Below, one piece after another: positions 60,053 to 64,000 of a stretch of DNA of 64,000 nucleotides. The notes beneath the pieces are model-generated. The model was given only the letters and a program-made list of their open reading frames with translations, did not search any database and was not told the DNA's origin. Both the position numbers and the translations under genes were made by a program. The number at the start of each line of letters is the position of its first letter. Position 1 is the first letter of the stretch. Source of the stretch: Glycomyces buryatensis (GTDB lineage: Bacteria; Actinomycetota; Actinomycetes; Mycobacteriales; Micromonosporaceae); the NCBI RefSeq assembly GCF_004912275.1, contig NZ_STGY01000072.1:1-64000 (forward strand). Reading direction: 5' to 3'.

Positions 60053-60988
60053 TCAGTCGAGGTCGGCTTCCCAGACGATGCCGCCGCCGGAGGCGTCCGA
60101 GGCGAGGCGGTCGCGGGCGTCCGTGTCGCCGTAGAGGCTCCAGCGCATCCAGTCGAGGCTGGTGGCGACGGTCTGGTTGTACGTCGGGCCGTTCCAGATG
60201 AACTCGTCGTGGCCCTGCCCGGTGTGGGTCATGAACGCCTTCGGGGCGGGCAGTTCGGCGTGGGCCTGGCGGGCGAGGTCGTAGTCGCAGATGGAGTCCT
60301 GGTCGCCGTGGACGAACAGGACCTTCGCGTCGACGGTGCCGTCAGGGTCGCCCATGTCGACACAGGCGTACGGGATCGCGGCGGTGATGCGGGGGTCAGG
60401 CCAGGCGGTGAGCAGGCCGTGGGTGGTCATGCCGCCCAAGGAGTGTCCGGCGGCACCGACGCCGAGCTGGGTGTCCATGCGGCCCTCGAAGGGGTCGCCC
60501 GAGCCGGACTCGCCGAGGGCGAGGGTCCGGGTGAGAACCTCGGTGACGTCCTTGGACTGGTTGCCGTTGTACACGTCGCCGACGTTTCCCTCCGATCCCG
60601 TGGTGGTCGTGGGGAACACCGGTGCCGGGACGATGAACCCGGCCGCCGCGAGAGGCCGGATGCAGACGCCGTAACTCTCGGGGTTGCCGCCGAGGCCGTG
60701 GCTCCACTCCACGACCGGGAAGGCGCCGTCCGCGATGGGGGCGTCGCTGACGGGGTTGCCGTCGGGGGTACCTGTCGCGGCGGGGTAGAAGATCCGCGTG
60801 ACGAGGGTGCGACCGTCGCGGTTCCAGTTGAACTGGCGGACGCCGAGCGGGAAGGTCTGGGTCGGGGCGGCCTGCACGCCCGCGGGTTGCGCCTGGGCGG
60901 GCCCGATCAGGGCGGCCGTCCCGGCCGTGCCCGCGGCAATGGCTCCGGTCGCGGCCAGGGACAGCAGGGTACGTCGTGGCATGGTCAT
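60053..60988 (-). CDS. Secreted alpha/beta hydrolase, lectin-free paralogue
   Basis: 311 residues. Tat signal (MPRRTLLSLAATG). It is close in sequence to the 46984-48288 protein over the whole hydrolase: LGVRQFNWNRDGRTLVTRIFYP, VEWSHGLGGNPESYG, GAAGHSLGGMTTHGLLTAWPD, VLFVHGDQDS and MRWSLYGDTDARDRLASDASG. It stops where the other protein begins its ricin domain. Probably an esterase acting on the same kind of acyl-substituted polysaccharide. Located between a lectin gene and the GH43 gene on the same strand. Confidence 0.83.
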   Translation of the reverse strand: MTMPRRTLLSLAATGAIAAGTAGTAALIGPAQAQPAGVQAAPTQTFPLGVRQFNWNRDGRTLVTRIFYPAATGTPDGNPVSDAPIADGAFPVVEWSHGLGGNPESYGVCIRPLAAAGFIVPAPVFPTTTTGSEGNVGDVYNGNQSKDVTEVLTRTLALGESGSGDPFEGRMDTQLGVGAAGHSLGGMTTHGLLTAWPDPRITAAIPYACVDMGDPDGTVDAKVLFVHGDQDSICDYDLARQAHAELPAPKAFMTHTGQGHDEFIWNGPTYNQTVATSLDWMRWSLYGDTDARDRLASDASGGGIVWEADLD

Positions 60989-61071
60989 TCTATGGTCCTT
61001 TCAGGATGGATGGGACCGGGCCGGGCGGCGCGGGGAAGAGCGCCGATCGCCCCGGCCCGGTCCCGGGATGG

Positions 61072-61692
61072 TCAGGCGTCAGAGGCGGTTCCGATATCGG
61101 CGAGGACGGTGTCGGCGCCGCAGGTGGTGCCCACGGGGACCAGCGAGAACTGCTGGTTCGTCGCGCCCGTCGGGGCCCACTGGCGGATCGGGGCGCCCGC
61201 GGTGGTCGACCAGCCGTAGACGTCGATGGCCTTGCCCGAGTGGCGGTTGACGAATGAGTAGTAGCCGGCCGAGTTCTTGGCGACCTGCCACTGCTGGTTA
61301 TTGCCGTTCAAGTTGGTGTACTGGGCGATGGTGCCGCCGTCGGCGGTGCTGAAGTCCCAGACGTCGAGCACCTGCCCGGAGTGGCGGGCCTGAATCCGGT
61401 AGTAGCCGTTGCCTGAGTCGATGAAGCGGAACTGCTGGTTGGGGTTCTCCCAGTTGGTGTACTGGGTGAGGATCGCGCCAGTCGCGGTCGAGGCGCCCTG
61501 AATGTCGAAGGCGAGGCCGGAGTGGCGGGAGACAATCGTGTACCAGTCGCTGGTGCTCGGCGGCTGCGCCTCGGCGCGGTCGGCCTGGAAGGCCAGGAGT
61601 CCGGCGGTGGCGAGCATGATGGCCGCCGCGAACGCGGCCAGGTTCCGAGTCCAGCGGGACAGGGTCGAGAGATCGGGTGCGGCCGAGACCAT
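61072..61692 (-). CDS. Secreted stand-alone ricin-type lectin
   Basis: 206 residues. Signal/anchor about 20-43 (NLAAFAAAIMLATAGLLAF), then only one cysteine-free CBM13 trefoil with three repeats, SRHSGLAFDIQG, ARHSGQVLDVWD and NRHSGKAIDVYG, each with an NQQF/NQQW turn. AAGGAGTATTCG precedes the ATG. No catalytic domain is fused, and the last residues (CGADTVLADIGTASDA) look like a stump of a further domain, so this may be a truncated enzyme or a genuine sugar-binding protein. Confidence 0.85.
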   Translation of the reverse strand: MVSAAPDLSTLSRWTRNLAAFAAAIMLATAGLLAFQADRAEAQPPSTSDWYTIVSRHSGLAFDIQGASTATGAILTQYTNWENPNQQFRFIDSGNGYYRIQARHSGQVLDVWDFSTADGGTIAQYTNLNGNNQQWQVAKNSAGYYSFVNRHSGKAIDVYGWSTTAGAPIRQWAPTGATNQQFSLVPVGTTCGADTVLADIGTASDA

Positions 61693-61742
61693 CGAATACT
61701 CCTTGGCGGATTCGGAAACGGGGAATGAGGGATTCGGAGGGG

Positions 61743-62834
61743 TCAGCACGAGGCGCCTCCTCGAAGGGTCAGGAGCCCGAGCCGGTACGGCAGCTGCGAG
61801 TACTCCATGCCGTCGGAATTCGGGTCGCGACCCTGGTAGAGCATCTGGAGGTTGCCGGTGTCGAGGTTCATGGTCTGGTCGTTGCCGGCCCGGATGAGTT
61901 CACCGTGGCTGATGTCCTTCGTCCATTGACCGCTGGGGAACGTGATGTTCGCGAGCCCGGCGAACGGGGCGTTCTGGTTCGCGGCCTGCGGCTGCCACTG
62001 CCCGCCCAGACCTTCGGCGGTGTACGAGCGGTAGTAGCGGCCGTCCGAGCCGATCGACTCCCAGATGAGCAGGTAGGTGTCGGTGTTGTCGAGCTGGTAG
62101 ACCGCACCGCCCTCGAACAGGTTGTTCCTGGTGTCCTGGAGGACGATCTGGGTATTGCGGAAGCCGTTCGGGAACTCGCCGATCGTGGTCTCGGCGCGGT
62201 ACACGCGCCCGTTGTCGTCGGCGCCGAACAGGTAGCACATGGTGCTGTCGCAGACGTTCCAGAAGTCCAGCCAGAAGCCGCCGTTCTCATCGACGACGGG
62301 AGGCGTCTCGTCGATGAAGTTCTTCGGCGCCGACCAGCTGTGCGGGTCCGTCGGGTCGGTACTGGTGGAGTAGGACGGCGGCCCCGTCTGGTAGACGAGA
62401 TACCACAGCCCGTCGGGCTCGAAGTAGTAGATCTGCGGCGCGGCGGCGTACCGGGTGCCGATGTTCGCATTGGTGTCCAGGTAGGTCACGGGAGCGTCGG
62501 CGGCCTGGGACCAGTCCGAGAAGTGGGTGTAGGCCAGGCTCCAGTGCCCGTCGGTGTTCGCGACGGTGAAGTAGACCAGCCACTCGTCGTTGTGGCGGAT
62601 CACCGTGGGGTCCTTGGCCGAGACGACGTCGTGCGTCGCGTCGGGCTTGGGGCCGATGAGGGCGCCGGAGGACTCCCACTGGTAGGAGGTCGGCAGGGCC
62701 TGTGCCCCGACCTCGTCGGCAGTCCCGTCGTCGGCGGTCTGGGCGTTGGCCGTGACGGCGCTCGAGGCCAGGGTCGTGGCTACGGCGAGCACGGCGAAAG
62801 CTCCCAGAATGCGGGTGCGAAGCGTTCGTTGCAT
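61743..62834 (-). CDS. Secreted alpha-L-arabinofuranosidase, GH62
   Basis: 363 residues. Signal peptide 1-31. The GH62 propeller begins TSYQWESSGALIGPKPDATHDVVSAKDPTVI (catalytic base Asp75). It includes YFEPDGLWYLVYQTGPPSYST, WLDFWNVCDSTMCYLFGADDNG, the acid Glu in NNLFEGGAVYQL and the late ISHGELIRAGNDQTMNLD. It removes arabinose from arabinoxylan or arabinan. GGAAAGGCAATCA precedes the ATG at 62834; an ATG at 62849 is less likely. It is divergent from a LacI gene with LacI-type palindromes between. Confidence 0.94.
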   Translation of the reverse strand: MQRTLRTRILGAFAVLAVATTLASSAVTANAQTADDGTADEVGAQALPTSYQWESSGALIGPKPDATHDVVSAKDPTVIRHNDEWLVYFTVANTDGHWSLAYTHFSDWSQAADAPVTYLDTNANIGTRYAAAPQIYYFEPDGLWYLVYQTGPPSYSTSTDPTDPHSWSAPKNFIDETPPVVDENGGFWLDFWNVCDSTMCYLFGADDNGRVYRAETTIGEFPNGFRNTQIVLQDTRNNLFEGGAVYQLDNTDTYLLIWESIGSDGRYYRSYTAEGLGGQWQPQAANQNAPFAGLANITFPSGQWTKDISHGELIRAGNDQTMNLDTGNLQMLYQGRDPNSDGMEYSQLPYRLGLLTLRGGASC

Positions 62835-62892
62835 TGATTGCCTTTCCATGAGCCAGCAGAGCCTGCTGTTATCGCTCACAACTTGAAACCGA

Positions 62893-62923
62893 TTTCGAAA
62901 CATTCGAGAGAATTTCCGAAATT
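62893..62923. promoter_or_regulatory. LacI-type operator candidates between GH62 and LacI genes
   Basis: TTTCGAAA (62893-62900) is a perfect palindrome within ACCGATTTCGAAACATTCG, and AATTT-CCG-AAATT (62911-62923) a second repeat. They occupy the divergent spacer 59-89 bases from the GH62 start. Confidence 0.6.
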
Positions 62924-63014
62924 AGATGATTCGAACTATAGAGATTTCTCGATATCTAGTCAACAGCGGACCGAAGGCGAAAGCGGTTGTGGCGCCTGGC
63001 GCTAGACTGCCGCG

Positions 63015-64000
63015 ATGAGCCCCTCCCCCACTTCCGGACAGAACCCCAAAGGACCCCTGACGATCGCTCAGATCGCCGACCTGGCCGGCGTCTCCACCGC
63101 GACCGTCTCGAAGGTGGTCAACGGCCGCTCCGACGTGGGCGCGGCGACCCGCGAGCAGATCGAGGGCCTCATCCGGTCCCACGGCTACCGGCGGCAGCGC
63201 AGGCCCACGAAGTCGGCCGCCCTCATCGACGTCCTCTTCCACGAGCTGCGGGGGCTGTATGCGATCGAGATCCTCAACGGCGTCCAGGAGGTCGCCCGAG
63301 AGCACCGGCTCGGCGTCGTCGTCTCCGAGATGGGCGGACGCCATGTGCCGGGCCACGATTGGGTCGAGGAGGTCCTGGCCCGCCGTCCGCTCGGCGTCAT
63401 CTCGGTGTTCTCCGGTCTCGAGACCGGGCAGAGCGACCGGCTCTACAGCCGCGACATCCCGCTGGTGCTGCTGGACCCCACCGGCGATCCCGACCCCGCG
63501 GCGCCTTCGGCCGGGGCGAGCAACTGGAACGGCGGACTCGCCGCCGCCCGGCACCTCACCGGGCTCGGCCACCGGCGCATCGCGGTGATCACCGGCCCGG
63601 ACCGCATGGAGGCCGCCCGGGCCCGCCTCGACGGCTTCCGGTCCGGATTGGACATGGCCGGCGTTCCCGTCGATCCGGCGCTCGTACGCCACGGCGACTT
63701 CGAGATCGGGACCGGTCGCGACCTGGCGTTCGAGTTGCTGCGGCTGGCGGATCCGCCCACGGCGATCTTCGCCTGCAACGACGGGACGGCGGTCGGCGTC
63801 TACCACGCCGCGGCGAAACTGGGCGTGCGCATTCCCGAGGACCTCAGCGTGGTCGGCTTCGACGACCTGCCGAAGGCGAAGTGGACGGTGCCGCCGCTCA
63901 CCACGGTCCGCCAGCCGCTCAAGGAGATGGGGACCGCGGCGGCGCGAATGATCGTCTCGCTCGCCGCGGGCGAGACGCTGCCGCAGCAGCGCGTCGAACT
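63015..64000 (+). CDS. LacI family regulator (runs off the right edge)
   Basis: The frame is open from the ATG at 63015 to the window end, giving 328 visible residues, nearly a whole LacI protein. Helix-turn-helix [28 protein letters not shown], then a sensor with [48 protein letters not shown] and [28 protein letters not shown]. The style is that of xylan/arabinan-linked regulators (XylR/BxlR-like). It probably controls the divergent GH62-lectin-hydrolase-GH43 group. The last few residues lie outside the window. Confidence 0.9.
   Translation, partial: MSPSPTSGQNPKGPLTIAQIADLAGVSTATVSKVVNGRSDVGAATREQIEGLIRSHGYRRQRRPTKSAALIDVLFHELRGLYAIEILNGVQEVAREHRLGVVVSEMGGRHVPGHDWVEEVLARRPLGVISVFSGLETGQSDRLYSRDIPLVLLDPTGDPDPAAPSAGASNWNGGLAAARHLTGLGHRRIAVITGPDRMEAARARLDGFRSGLDMAGVPVDPALVRHGDFEIGTGRDLAFELLRLADPPTAIFACNDGTAVGVYHAAAKLGVRIPEDLSVVGFDDLPKAKWTVPPLTTVRQPLKEMGTAAARMIVSLAAGETLPQQRVE

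Overview
The window is high-GC DNA with actinobacterial features: GTG and TTG starts, four-base stop/start overlaps, many Tat signal peptides, ABC sugar transporters without their own ATPase, and secreted glycosidases carrying ricin-type lectin (CBM13) domains. A saprophytic filamentous actinomycete, for example Glycomycetaceae or a relative, is my inference; no rRNA or tRNA is present to test it.

Layout. (1) 1-4658: the end of a gene I only partly see, an IolE-like isomerase, a Gfo/Idh/MocA dehydrogenase and a secreted GH74 xyloglucanase. (2) 4686-8521: an S66 carboxypeptidase, then an NAD-kinase-like gene and an SPFH gene divergent from a Nudix/NrtR-like gene across a perfect inverted repeat. 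(3) 8711-10138: a CBM2-GH5 cellulase behind a promoter and a CebR-like box. (4) 10193-11407: a ROK regulator. (5) 11529-20615: a tightly packed eight-gene operon encoding a GrpE-like protein, an Hsp70, a DUF2997 protein, a small radical-SAM protein, a beta-propeller protein, a Ycf46-like AAA ATPase, a Ycf35-like DUF1257 protein and a second beta-propeller protein. This is the best candidate for an undescribed system. (6) 20776-23366: a CBS-domain protein and HelR, an RNA polymerase recycling ATPase. (7) 23709-36970: a complete-looking route from shikimate through protocatechuate into the beta-ketoadipate pathway, lacking only pcaD. It includes a TRAP transporter, shikimate/quinate dehydrogenase, 3-dehydroshikimate dehydratase, pcaIJHGBC, pcaF, an IclR regulator and a TetR regulator. 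Repeated operator-like motifs appear to tie the two halves into two small regulons. (8) 36982-64000: a plant-polysaccharide island. It holds two GH53 galactanases, a CE12 esterase, a BNR_4 propeller enzyme, a PL11 rhamnogalacturonan lyase, two related alpha/beta hydrolases, two GH43-type enzymes, a GH62 arabinofuranosidase, a stand-alone ricin lectin, a galacto-oligosaccharide-type ABC importer and three LacI regulators.

How it fits together. The secreted enzymes of region 8 match pectin rhamnogalacturonan I: PL11 and CE12 act on the backbone, GH53 on galactan side chains, and GH43/GH62 on arabinose-containing branches. The products would enter through the ABC importer under LacI-type control. 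Plant-derived shikimate or quinate would enter through the TRAP system and be burned through protocatechuate. The chaperone/AAA operon does not belong to either catabolic theme and has no obvious substrate.
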